Assembly: GCF_905147045.1 (NCBI RefSeq)
Contig: NC_065917.1
Span: 5,162,501-5,226,500 of the forward strand
Direction: 5' to 3'
DNA from: Nymphalis io
Taxonomy: Eukaryota; Arthropoda; Insecta; Lepidoptera; Nymphalidae
Length of the DNA: 64,000 nt
Positions within the stretch are counted from its first letter, which is position 1; each line of letters starts with the position of its first letter. A program made the translations under genes and the position numbers. This document shows positions 10,501 through 20,500 of this stretch, one piece after another. The notes below the pieces were generated by a model. That model did no database searches and was not told where the DNA came from. It was given only the letters and a program-made list of their open reading frames with translations.

Positions 10501-12036
10501 CGGCGCTTTACTCATAACTCACCATAAACTAACATATTTTAATATTTAACCATCTATTCCAGGGTTGCAATTCGATCGGCGACCACTACAACCCGCATCG
10601 CTCCCCGCACGGGGCCCCCTCCGACCCCCCGGACAAGAGACACGCAGGGGACCTGGGGAATATTGTCGCTGATGATAAAGGCAGAGCGACTTTCAGAATA
10701 CTGGACAGCGTGCTTAACGTGAGTATGGAAATGTTTTATTTTAGCCAGAGAACAGATTACAATTTATTACCAATAGATGGCGCTCATTGATCATTCTTTA
10801 TTTCTAAATCGCGTTGTGAGATGTCAAGAAGACCCCGCAGAACGCTCTAAAGGCGTTCATATTCTGAGACCTTTGGGTAAAAACATATGTACTCCCCCAC
10901 TCTCATAATCCGATACGAGACCTTACGTGCTTTCGGAGGCATGGGAATGTATGGAGTTTTATAAATAAAAGCATTGAGTTTCGATGACAAATTTCATATA
11001 TGATTTTGGTTATTATATATATAAGTTATAGCAATTAAGTACATAGTATACGTGCTAAGCACATAAGGGAGTAGAGAGCGGCGGCGGAGCATGACGTCAT
11101 AGGAGAGCGTCATGTCGTTTGACGTCATGGCTCGCGAGTCTGTATAACCCTCAAGACGCAGTGATTGGTTTACATCGATATGTATTTTTTTTAGATTTAC
11201 GACATCGTCGGCAGATCAGTAGCGATCAAGGAGAACGCGGATGACTTCGGTCGGGGTTCGAGTCCCGCGTCAAAGACTGATGGGGATTCCGGCGCATCGT
11301 GAGCTTTTTTTTTAATTATACTAATATTATAAAGAGGCTAAGCTTAATGCATTAACTGTTAACGGAACAGGGGACATAACATCTTACTATAAATACTATT
11401 CGCCATCTGGGAATTAAGCTCCAATATTTTCCAAAAGAAGAGGCCAGGGAAGTTTTGACCAGCTATGGGGCAATTACCTACTTCTATTTTTGCAGTCATG
11501 TTTTATTATATTGCACTTCATATTGGGGAAACGCGTAAATACGTTTTTACAGCGAAATAAAAAACATTTACAAACAGTTCGCGATTAATATATATTTATG
11601 TATAAAACAAAACTATTCCACTTAACTACTTATATACACTTTAATTTCACTTACAAAGTTCCGATAACAACTTCGCCGACATCCAAAACGTAATTTTTTC
11701 ACGAAATCATAAATACCACAGATTATTAATATTTCGACCCATTATGTCATACGAGGTCAAAGTTGTTTATTTTTTTTTTTACTCCTCCTGCCATGATGAA
11801 CTTGAATGAACTATAGATAAGTTATTAAAATAAATAATATTTATGCCAACAGAGTAGCGTGTGGTATTATAGCAAGATCGGCGGGAATATTCCAGAATCC
11901 GAAACGGATATGCGCGTGCGACGGCGTCGTCGTGTGGGATGAGAAGGACAGGCCGTTGGCGGGAAAAGGACGAAGGGATAAATGTTGCCATAATGAAAAA
12001 GATCTGGATAAAGTCAAAGTTTGCTGTAAAGTTTAA
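4545..12036 (+). CDS. Ccs: Copper chaperone for superoxide dismutase (CCS), complete
   Basis: Seven exons: 4545-4559, 6983-7075, 7423-7534, 8578-8753, 10563-10718, 11195-11298 and 11853-12036, together 840 nt or 279 residues plus stop. CCS loads copper into Cu,Zn-SOD in the cytosol and oxidises its disulphide. Domain 1 (about residues 1-74) has the HMA-like fold pattern, but the copper motif MxCxxC is replaced by FGANPD (12-17), as in Drosophila CCS. Domain 2 (about 75-235) is SOD-like, with HGLHVH (His123, His125), GDH (His140), His148, His159 and Asp162. The fourth SOD copper ligand is Lys196, so no dismutase activity is expected. Domain 3 carries the CXC motif ICACDG (Cys239, Cys241). The protein ends with an extra KCCH...KVCCKV tail (Cys263, 264, 276, 277). 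The start was chosen because MLTSK joins LEVLVDF in phase and matches the N-terminus of fly CCS. Introns carry SINEs and an R1-like LINE fragment. Confidence 0.93.
5262..5563 (-). repeat. SINE family B, full
   Basis: Complete antisense copy ending CCATCTCGGCT; its B box (GGTTTGAACCC in this orientation) is intact. In CCS intron 1. Confidence 0.88.
5831..6118 (+). repeat. SINE family A, full
   Basis: Intact from TAGAATAGGAAGG to CCACCAGTAAATA; very close in sequence to the copies at 33846 and 39979. In CCS intron 1. Confidence 0.88.
6380..6657 (+). repeat. SINE family D, 3' two thirds
   Basis: Begins inside the element and ends with GGTCTGGAGGACATTATTATT; the tRNA-like head is missing. In CCS intron 1. 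Confidence 0.75.
6872..6900. repeat. Perfect 12-bp hairpin
   Basis: AAGTCCACAAGT and ACTTGTGGACTT are separated by five bases, 83 bp before CCS exon 2. Could fold in the intron RNA. Confidence 0.85.
7983..8256 (-). repeat. SINE family A, nearly full
   Basis: Antisense copy from GGTGGTAGAGCTTTGTGC to CCCATATGCTCGTTCGCC, in CCS intron 3. Confidence 0.82.
8325..8545 (+). repeat. SINE family D, 3' part
   Basis: Begins near GCGCACATATCCC and ends GGTCTGGAGGACTATTATTATT, 33 bp before CCS exon 4. Confidence 0.75.
8754..8755 (+). other. GC splice donor of CCS intron 4
   Basis: The exon ends ...AGC TTG and is followed by GCAAGT. Joining here to the acceptor at 10561-10562 gives GDLSL-GCNSIGDH, which matches CCS/SOD alignment length exactly. 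No GT lies at a usable position nearby, so this is a GC-AG intron. Confidence 0.85.
8797..9000 (-). repeat. SINE family B, truncated
   Basis: Antisense 3' two thirds starting TAATGTCCCACTCCTGGGCT; the tRNA-like head is missing and the GC-rich LINE block follows. Contains a local duplication around CATGTGGCATGTGTC. Confidence 0.8.
9010..9289. repeat. GC-rich LINE-associated sequence with poly(C) run
   Basis: This stretch continues the GC-rich block beyond the LINE ORF end and includes 16 consecutive C residues at about 9154-9169. It is probably LINE 3' UTR or a second LINE scrap. No gene is supported. Confidence 0.4.
9290..9960 (-). pseudogene. R1/TRAS-like LINE ORF2 C-terminal fragment
   Basis: Minus-strand reading gives QVMTGHGCFGEYLCKIG, then a CHHCGADRDTAQHTIEVC zinc-knuckle-like region, then a downstream SFCETVMVQKETAERE and Arg-rich end. 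These are typical of the end of R1-clade ORF2 proteins. A stop interrupts the frame shortly after the knuckle. The block is much more GC-rich than its surroundings and lies in CCS intron 4. Confidence 0.75.
9990..10160 (-). repeat. Dispersed repeat J fragment
   Basis: Antisense relative to the copies at 20920, 48990 and 53530; shared blocks are CTTCAACAATCATC and TGAGTTTATTGCGTTCAGAC. Confidence 0.5.
10288..10425 (+). repeat. SINE family B, 3' half
   Basis: From CACATGTGTATCCTACCAAC to CAGGCTGTTACC followed by a short CTGTACTG tail; about 140 bp before CCS exon 5. Confidence 0.8.
10990..11150 (+). repeat. Dispersed repeat K, copy 1
   Basis: Shares TATAGCAATTA, a GGGAGTAGAGAGCGG-type block and two TGACGTCAT strings with related sequence at 45790-45970 and 49880-50045. 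Just before CCS exon 6. Confidence 0.5.
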
Positions 12037-12475
12037 AATATAAATTTATTTATTTATTGCTGTCTTATATTTTTGCTATGTGATTCGGGTTATTTTAGAA
12101 TGTTGCCAGGTTAGGTTTTGGTGTTGTCAGCTTTAAATTTGTTTTCGTTATAATTGTTTCCCAAATGAATTAAATTAAGATTATTATTATTAAATTGTTG
12201 ATTAAAAAACACAATCGATAAGGCATTTTTATTTTCCAAATTGATTATATCGTTGATATAAAGTGTCAAGTATGTATGTATATCATTTGATACAGGTATT
12301 TTAATTAATAGTTTTCATCGAATTTAAATCCCTGTGTACGATATCTATTTTTAATTATTAACTCATTGTGATATATGCTAACTAAACTCATAAGTACGTA
12401 AAAAGAAAAGGGTAGTCATGAAACTTATAATAAGATAAATCGAGTGTCTTTGTTAAAAGCTTTTCAATTTGTACG

Positions 12476-12481
12476 AATAAA
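12476..12481 (+). terminator. Candidate CCS poly(A) signal
   Basis: This AATAAA lies about 440 bp after the CCS stop codon and is followed by GT-containing sequence. It is the clearest canonical hexamer downstream, although nearer AT-rich variants could also be used. Confidence 0.35.
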
Positions 12482-12540
12482 TTGTAGTCACTGTACAACA
12501 CGGCGGCGTGCGGGACTTTTTTGACTATAAATACACAAAA

Positions 12541-12733
12541 ATTTGCCTTTCACGCCGAAGGTTGTGGGTTCGATTTGTGTGCATGAACATGTCTGTTTGT
12601 CCCGAGTCTGAGTGTAATTATCTATATAAGTATGTATTTACAAAAGAAATGTAGTATATCAGTTGTCTGGTTTCCATAGTACGAGCTCTGCTTAGTTTGA
12701 GATCAGATGGTCGTGTGTGAATAATGTCCCAGG

Positions 12734-12736
<3 letters not shown>
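12541..12736 (+). repeat. SINE family C, 5' truncated
   Basis: Runs from TTTGCCTTTCACGCCGAAGG to AATGTCCCAGGATA; the usual (ATT)n tail is replaced by a long (AT)n run. Confidence 0.75.

Positions 12737-12780
<44 letters not shown>
12737..12780. repeat. (AT)22 microsatellite
   Basis: Uninterrupted AT dinucleotides at the tail of a family C SINE. A (CA)8 run follows at 12839-12854. Confidence 0.95.
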
Positions 12781-12783
<3 letters not shown>

Positions 12784-15121
12784 TAAACGCCGCCTTATTT
12801 TATCCTAATAAGCGATTATCTGTGCTCAATAGCACTGGCACACACACACACACATCGCAGCTGTCACGGGATTATTTTTGTTTTTGCTATTTTACGCGCG
12901 TTATCCTGTCAGTGTGAAATATCGATGTGATTCTTATCGCATAATTAGCTAATTTGAACTGTTTCGTTAGTGTCTTGATAAAATGTCCTTGAATTCGTAG
13001 TAAAAAAAAAATAAAAAAAAAGGAAGAAGGACATTAAACAACTGTGTTATTATTTCAGTGTAATAGTATGAAGACAGTTTTTTAATTTTTTTTGCATGTT
13101 TTTGGAAAGTATTTTATAAATCGATATAAAAGAAAAATCATAAACACATTTCTATTTCATTTATTTTACCACAAATTCGTGTTTAATATTATGATATAAT
13201 TGCTTAACTAAATTTTTTTATCTATAATTAAATTAATTTATTAATTGATATAAAAATAATTTTATTACATCAATTAATAACACAAATATTATAAAGGAAC
13301 GTTAGCACGATTTTATTTTATAAAACATGTAACAAACATGCGTATTTAACAGACATGTGCATGTGACGAAAAAGCAATACACTTACATGTCGGTTTAACT
13401 TTATATCATAAACATTCGTACAAAACAATTTACAGGTAAATTATAAAATTATTATTTGACGTGAAAACGTCAAGATCTGTTGATATAATTACGAATTGTA
13501 ACACATGAATAACTTAAATTAAACTTGATGATGTACTAATATATATCTAATTTCTATGTGGCATACAGTTATATATTCTTTCAAACACAAAGTCGCTTAT
13601 GCCCTTTTTTTCCATTACCACAAATGTGACTTGGTTTATGGAACAAATTTATGGATTATATTTTTATCGATTAATTGCTAAATTGTTAGCGATTTGAAAC
13701 GCCTTAATAGAATTTAAATCAAATCGAACGAATGAAAATTTAGTTTTTATTGAACTGTCATTCTTTTTTTTTTAAATAATTCATTTTTGATTTCTATCGA
13801 ACACAAGATGTTAGACAGCTTAAATCGAATCGCGTGATTGAAATTAATCTGTATGTATTTTTTATTACAAATAAAATTGTAATACAGTTTTATTTAAATA
13901 TATTTTTTAATAAAAATGATAAGTTGATGACGGTGAAATTACATTAAGACTTACATATTATGTTTTTAGAATACATTTTTTTATCAACATTCATTTATTT
14001 ACATATAATTTCATTCATTTAAAATCATTCAATTGGTGAGTATATACCTGTAGCCATGAACACACAATCTTTTTAACATTATTCGTGTAAAATTAGCTTT
14101 AAATGAAAAGACTACAATTAATATAAAATGTTTTTAGATATGGTAACATTTTGTTTGGCTTATACTGTTTTTTTTTTTTAATTTTAAAACCGAATGCAAA
14201 TGTGGAGATGTTTTGTAAAGGCACTGACATCGTAATTGGTGTAGCATGGAAGCCAGGTGGGTTCAACCCACTTAATACAACAAAATATTAATACAATTAG
14301 TAATCTGTAATACATACATATAATTTCATTGAACTTAAAAACTACATACATTATTTTTAATCAGACTAGAGCCAAATGTAATCAGTTAATAATATATACA
14401 GTTACAAAGTGTAATCGCAATCACGATTACAGATTAACTTTGATTGATTCTGAAGTGGGCGCGCGGGGATGCTCTGTGGAAGTGCCACTTGACTTACATT
14501 TATGGTTACATTCGTATGGTATGGTACATGTATAATTAATGATTACTTAATCGTTAATCAACAATCTTATTATATTTTGCCCTAGTCCTTTTAATTTATT
14601 GAAAATAAAAATATTTTTGTTACTGAATATAATATATTTGTCTAAGAAAACTTTTTTTAAACAAAATAATATATCGTAATTGCTTTTTTATTGAATTTAA
14701 ATTGTGCTTGGTCTTAGATAATAACACCTCCACCACGGGGCTGTTGTGTGTATAAAAGCAGAAACCGGATTTGATGTCATAATGACATTATCAAATTTAA
14801 TTACGTCTAATGATTAAGAAATCCAAGCACAGTGTTAACAGGAGTCCAACTCCGATTTATGTGACAACCTAATTTTGATTTTTACGGATGAGTCGAATAT
14901 GTAAGTGACTCATATGACCGGTTATTGTCAGGTTTTTTTAGTGAATGCTGTGACGCACAGCGCTTATTAAAGAAATGAGAAATTCTGCAATTAGAAAATA
15001 TATATCAGAAACTTGACCGATCGTGATTTTTGTATTTTCAGCCCTGGCAAACATATACACAGCAAAGTTATAACCGAAAACGTTACAGAGTCAAGCGAGG
15101 TATATCAAACTTATTTATTAC

Positions 15122-15573
15122 AGACTAGCGTCCCGCCATGACTTCGTCCGGGTTACACAATCTTTTTTTTTACTAACAATGTCTTTTATAAGTAGCCTAA
15201 GTTACTCGCTGATAGTGAAGTTTTCTATAATTGATTTTTTTTTTAAATCGGTTTAGTAATTTTTGTGTTTATCCATCACAAACAAAAATCAAATCATATC
15301 TTTATAATAGTATAGAATAGCAGTTTTCGTGTACACGTGACCGAAGATTTATTCGACATCTCAATATTAAAGTTTAAAACTTTGTGCTTCTCTATTCCGA
15401 CCTTAAAATTTACACACATCGCGTACAGAAAATTTCGCTGATAAATTAGACATTTGAGTGACTGAGCCAGTGTAACTACAGGCAAAGACATAACATCTTA
15501 CAGTGCCAATGTTTATGGTGGTGACCACTTATCACCATGGCCCATTTGCCAATCTGCTTACCTATTTAATATT
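15122..15573. repeat. LINE-like scrap and SINE A fragment
   Basis: 15122-15300 shows ACTAGCGTCCCGCC... and AAATCGGTTTAGTAATTTTT, a pattern common at dispersed lepidopteran repeats. 15450-15573 is an antisense family A fragment with GAGCCAGTGTAACTACAGG. Confidence 0.5.
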
Positions 15574-16303
15574 AAAATAAAACATAACATATACTTAATT
15601 ATTTTTAAGCTATGATTGATTTTTTGGGTTGAATTCTTTAACCTAACTATATATTTATGAATCGGTTCAACCGTTAATCTTAATACTGACAATTAATATT
15701 TGTCAAATTGCAAAAATAATACTATATTACATAATATAATCTCACTAAATCTTGCTATGCAAAAGTAATTTAAAATTAACATACATAAAAGCCCAATTTC
15801 AAGTAAGTACTTTAAATGTCAAAATTTTGACAACTATATTTTTTTAAGTAGCACTAAAGCGTAAAATGTTTTTATATTTTTATTGGTGTTTTTTACATAA
15901 TGATTATATATATTTTTTTAAATTCTGTACTAAAACGTTTGCCACAAATAAATTGCATTATACTTCACACTAATCACATAGAGATATAATATCTATCATT
16001 ATATAATTACCAAAATAAGCGAACTTAAAAATCTTTGGACAATTCTTAATACATATATAATCTATATTTTACATGAGAGCGATAGATAGATAGACTTACA
16101 GAAGTATTCATTATCTGTTGTTAAAAATTAATACATTTGTAATGCTTCAAAGTAATAGAAAAATTGTTAAATTTTATATACTATGGACATTTCACAAATG
16201 TCAAACAGTGACCACAATTAATAACGGATTTCTAAAAAATGTTTTTAGCGTTATTAAGCAATGCTGACGAAACGCAATTTTCTTCATATGAATTCACTTT
16301 ACA

Positions 16304-16345
16304 TCTATTTTTTATTATTGGTTTGAACCAATAATAAAAAATAGA
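16304..16345. repeat. Perfect 20-bp-arm palindrome
   Basis: Arms 16304-16323 and 16326-16345 are exact reverse complements around a two-base centre (TG). The arm reads TCTATTTTTTATTATTGGTT. Confidence 0.95.
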
Positions 16346-16380
16346 AAGAAATCATTGTTTAACTAAACAGTTGCTAAGCT

Positions 16381-16408
16381 CGTTTATAAGTAAAGTTACT
16401 TATAAACG
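16381..16408. repeat. Perfect 13-bp-arm palindrome
   Basis: CGTTTATAAGTAA, two bases (AG), then TTACTTATAAACG. It is 35 bp from the larger palindrome. Confidence 0.95.
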
Positions 16409-17506
16409 TTATACATATAAATTTTTTTTTTAAACATAATATATATGGGTAATAAGCCATAGTTATTCGGTAGATAATATAATGCGAAGTAGCTACTAAA
16501 ATATCTAGATAAGGCGTTATGGTTTATAGTTTTGACACATGGCTGTCAAATTTAAAACACCAAGAATGTTGAAATGTCAAAAAAAAATGTTTGACTTATA
16601 TTTATGCTATGATGTCATGAGCATAATTTTAAAATATTGTATAGTTTTATATATACACATATTTTTTATGGTGTTTTATTTAATTATGACTTTAATTTTT
16701 TTTTTCTTACTTCGGAAATCATTATTTTTTTTAGAAGATACCGTAATGAAATACGGATCACAATTTATTAGGATTTGAAACAAAAATAGGTTAGTTTTTA
16801 TATTTAAAAAAAAAACTGAAGTTCTAATTCCAATTTTTCACGGTACAGATTTGTTTTCTAATATAATCATGCAATAATAAAATCGAATAAACATGAAAAT
16901 ATATTTCCATATGCGATTTTAAAAATCGTTTAACTTTCTTGTTCGGAATTTCGCTCCAAAATATAGAGAAATTTACCAAATTTTTAACAATTATTTCTAT
17001 TAAAACTTCGCTTTTATTTCATTTTATCGTCAATTATTATAATAATTAGCAACGGTTATTTTAAATTAGTTTTCTTTTTGGCCACCAGAGGTCGTTCCTC
17101 TATAGAAATATCAATAGTTACCGTAGGGTTGCTTAGGATGATGCGCATGAACAAATATACACTTTTTTTGGCCTCTATCGATACTTATATCCACAATACA
17201 GATTAAAAATTGAAAATTAATTGAAGCAAAAATATTTATAACATCTATTTGCTTTTATATATATAAATAAATCTAACACTAACTGAATAATAATATAAGG
17301 CGCTCTTTTAACGCTATCAAAGCGACTTTATATATTTTTTAAATTATTTTACCCAAAATGGCGCGTTTTTTACTAAATGACAGACATGTCAAAATCGTTT
17401 TTTTTTTTCAATTTTTTTGTTTTGCTCATTATTCATTTTTTATATATTCGAATGAAACCATATAGGTTTTATATATTATGTAGCACATATTATTAATGAT
17501 ATTTAT

Positions 17507-20500
17507 TCAATCAACAGACGATTCGGAGTCCTCGTTCTTAGTACTCAGATGGAATGCGATGACAGGAATTGATCCGAGGACCATACACGAACCCATTCCA
17601 TAGAAGCACCAGGAGTAGCCGCCAGTGACGTCACGGAGTAAACCTAAAAAGTTTTTGTTTTATTGCACTATGTGAATAGTCTGACTAATTTTTTTAAAGT
17701 ATAAAGCAAAGACGGTTATTCAAAAAAATATTAAAAATGTTGGTTCATAATTTTCTTTTTTTACTTTTGAATATAGTAGAATATTGTCTTTATTTCGATT
17801 TAATAAATTGCTTATCTTATTTACAATAACTTGCACTAAATGCCAAATTGATCTAGAGCTTAGCTTAAATGGAAGCATCTGAAGTCCTGGATTCCAGCTA
17901 AGAAATTTTGAAGTAAGCACGGAAGTGTACCGTGCTTCTGAAAGCACGTAAAGCGTTTGTGCATAACCACAGGTGCACTCTCAATATTTGCTGAGACGAC
18001 ATTCTGAAGACGAGACCTAACGGTTGCCGCTGAGAATTGTTCGATAGACAATCCCAATGACTTTTTTCGGGCAGACCTGAAGTTTAAATCCAAGACCTCT
18101 GGATCTGCAAACTTTTATCTATCTAATAAAATAGCTACCAGCTGTAGGAGGAACGGAAACAGCCGCCAAGCTCTGGAACATCCTGACGAGTCCATATGAA
18201 GACGCTATGCGAGCAGTCCCGAATGCATCAGCTAGTAAAACTGGTACCAACAGGAACCAGCAGCCGAGGCAGAGTCCATAAGCACCTGGAAAATATATAC
18301 ATTATTTTATTTTACAATAAACTTCATAAAAAATAAATCATTATGGATAAAATTTCAAATAAATAAAATTAAATCGTATGTAACAAAATAACTGCCACTA
18401 TAAGGATTTTCGTTACAAACGGAATTGTACGCTAACGAAGCCGTGAGTGTTGCTAGTTAAAAATAAAAAAATTTCAACCATTTACCTGACGCTATTGCCA
18501 AACTCCACCACGAAGTCAAACTTGGCAATGATAAAACAGCGATTCCAGCAATAATAATACTGAAAATTAAAAAATATATACAATTAATCATCGATAATTA
18601 TCTGTGGACAAGGGCATTCGTCAATTAAATTTGAGTTTTTAAATACCTTAAAATATAAGCCTTCCTTCTGCAGAACAGATGCAAGTCACACAGCCAACCC
18701 AGACCAAGGCGACCGCATAAATCCAATATCGCACTTATAGCTACCAAATGACCTGAAAATTAAATATAAATATATTATATAGTTCTAGAAATGCCTTTGC
18801 TCATTACAAAAGAAAAAGACGCGCGTTACTTTTAAGCCGCCATTTTGTTGGTAGAAAGAAAGACGGAGTGAATTCATTATTGGCGCCAATGATGATCTAA
18901 TGAATGTATTCAATTGTGTTATTTCGAATTTTAAAAATAATTGAGTGAGTTATTTATATCAATTTGTATGATTTGGTGTTCCATTTTTAAAAAGACCAAT
19001 TCGAAATTTTTATATAATCAGTTTCACTCCTGGATGCTAAATATATATTATTTTAAAGCCGATAGGGCTCCGTGGATATAACACTAGGCTGTTTACCATA
19101 TTTTACATATGTAGAAATACTAGGTGGTAAAACTTTGTGTTGTCCTGTTAATATTCTACCGCCAAACGGCAACACAATCAGGTCGGAACGATCAGTGTGC
19201 GAGTGTAACTATTGGCACAAGGGTGTAAGGTATTCCTGATATTTCTTATAGCTCCTATGTCTATACGGGGTGGTGACCGCTTACCAAAATTGTAATAAGC
19301 TCAAAATCTCAACAGATAATTGTAAACTTTATAGAAGATGACATTATTAAAATTTCATCTCACCAGCTGCCGCCTTGCTATGTCCAACAGCCACTGTGTA
19401 AGCTGGTAAGTAGTATAGGGCGTAAGGAGACCCACAAGACATGAGCGCGACGGACGCACAGAGTAATCCAAAACGCCAAGACTTCAGAAGAGACACGTCA
19501 AGATATCTAAAAAAAACAAGGTCTCGTTTAGTCAAACACTCAACTCCTATTATGTCACTCAAAATTTTGGCGACACGCGTTGATACATTCTCGGAAATTA
19601 TAAAAATAAATTACTAAATATTCAGTGCAAAATGTGCACCAGAAAATTAACTTGTGATCACAAATCCTTACAACAATAACTTTTACTAACGATTAAATAT
19701 TAAAACGATATTGATTTAATATTTTTTTTCCTCTTTTTTAGTCAATATGGCGAGTTATCAAATCCAAAATTATTTTTTTAAATATAGATTATCGCTGCTA
19801 CATAAGAATTTAAATAAAGAATAGAATGGAACTCGGTGACGAATTTCAATGCCCGTAAGTAAAAATTAAAAGACAATTAATTTCCCGCCATTAAGAGTAT
19901 CTGTCAATGTCAAGGACAGACTAAAAATGTAGATTATTATTGTTTAATATAGTTAGTGACAGATACTCATCAGTAATGTTTAATAATAAGTCCTATTACA
20001 TTTAACATGTTGTTTATTACAATCTGATTGAGTCTCACATAATAAAATAATACCTGGATATTTTTTCGACACATCCCCTCTTTGCTTCTTTATCTTCAAT
20101 GTTTACTTCTTTTAATTCTTCTTCATCCTTCTTCACATCGTTTACCGGTTCGGAAAGCTTGCTCTGAATGATTCTGCTCGGCAATGGAGGCTTAATATAT
20201 AAGGACCTGTGCAGATAAATTAATTACGTTACAAAAATTATTTATTTCAAACCGGGATAAACTTCTTATCAATTTCTTATCAGAATTTTTACAATTAATT
20301 TTTGTATCAATTTATAAGACAACATAATCTTTAGAAACAAGAGTTATCTAGTTTTTTATTTATTTTTTGGGAATGAGTTTGAGTACTTTCATTCATAATA
20401 GAGGGAACCGAAATAAACGTTCCTATTGGTTAGGTTATTGGTTAGTCGCGCGACTACAGCGCCAATTACATTGAACTAATCTCTTCTCATTGATATCCGA

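Larger units (their letters stand above)
12037..17506. other. AT-rich intergenic region between CCS and MCT-like gene
   Basis: This 5.5-kb stretch separates two convergent genes. It contains SINE C and A fragments, (AT)n and (CA)n microsatellites, a dispersed LINE-like scrap at about 15122-15300 and the paired palindromes at 16304-16408. A TATAAAAG string at about 14751 lies in a small element flanked by inverted GTGCTTGG/CCAAGCAC, but no coding exon follows it. No gene was found on either strand. Confidence 0.6.

Noticed and set aside
14700..14832. TATAAAAG with upstream and downstream GTGCTTGG inverted repeat, as a promoter
   Set aside because: No transcript or exon follows; more likely a small decayed inverted-repeat element.
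15042..15097. Exon-like piece between TTTTCAG and GTATAT (PGKHIHSKVITENVTESSE)
   Set aside because: No neighbouring exon in phase and no homology recognised; one short open piece with weak sites is expected by chance.
16539..16778. 79-codon open frame rich in Phe and Leu
   Set aside because: It follows AT-rich composition, has no family resemblance and no splice partners.
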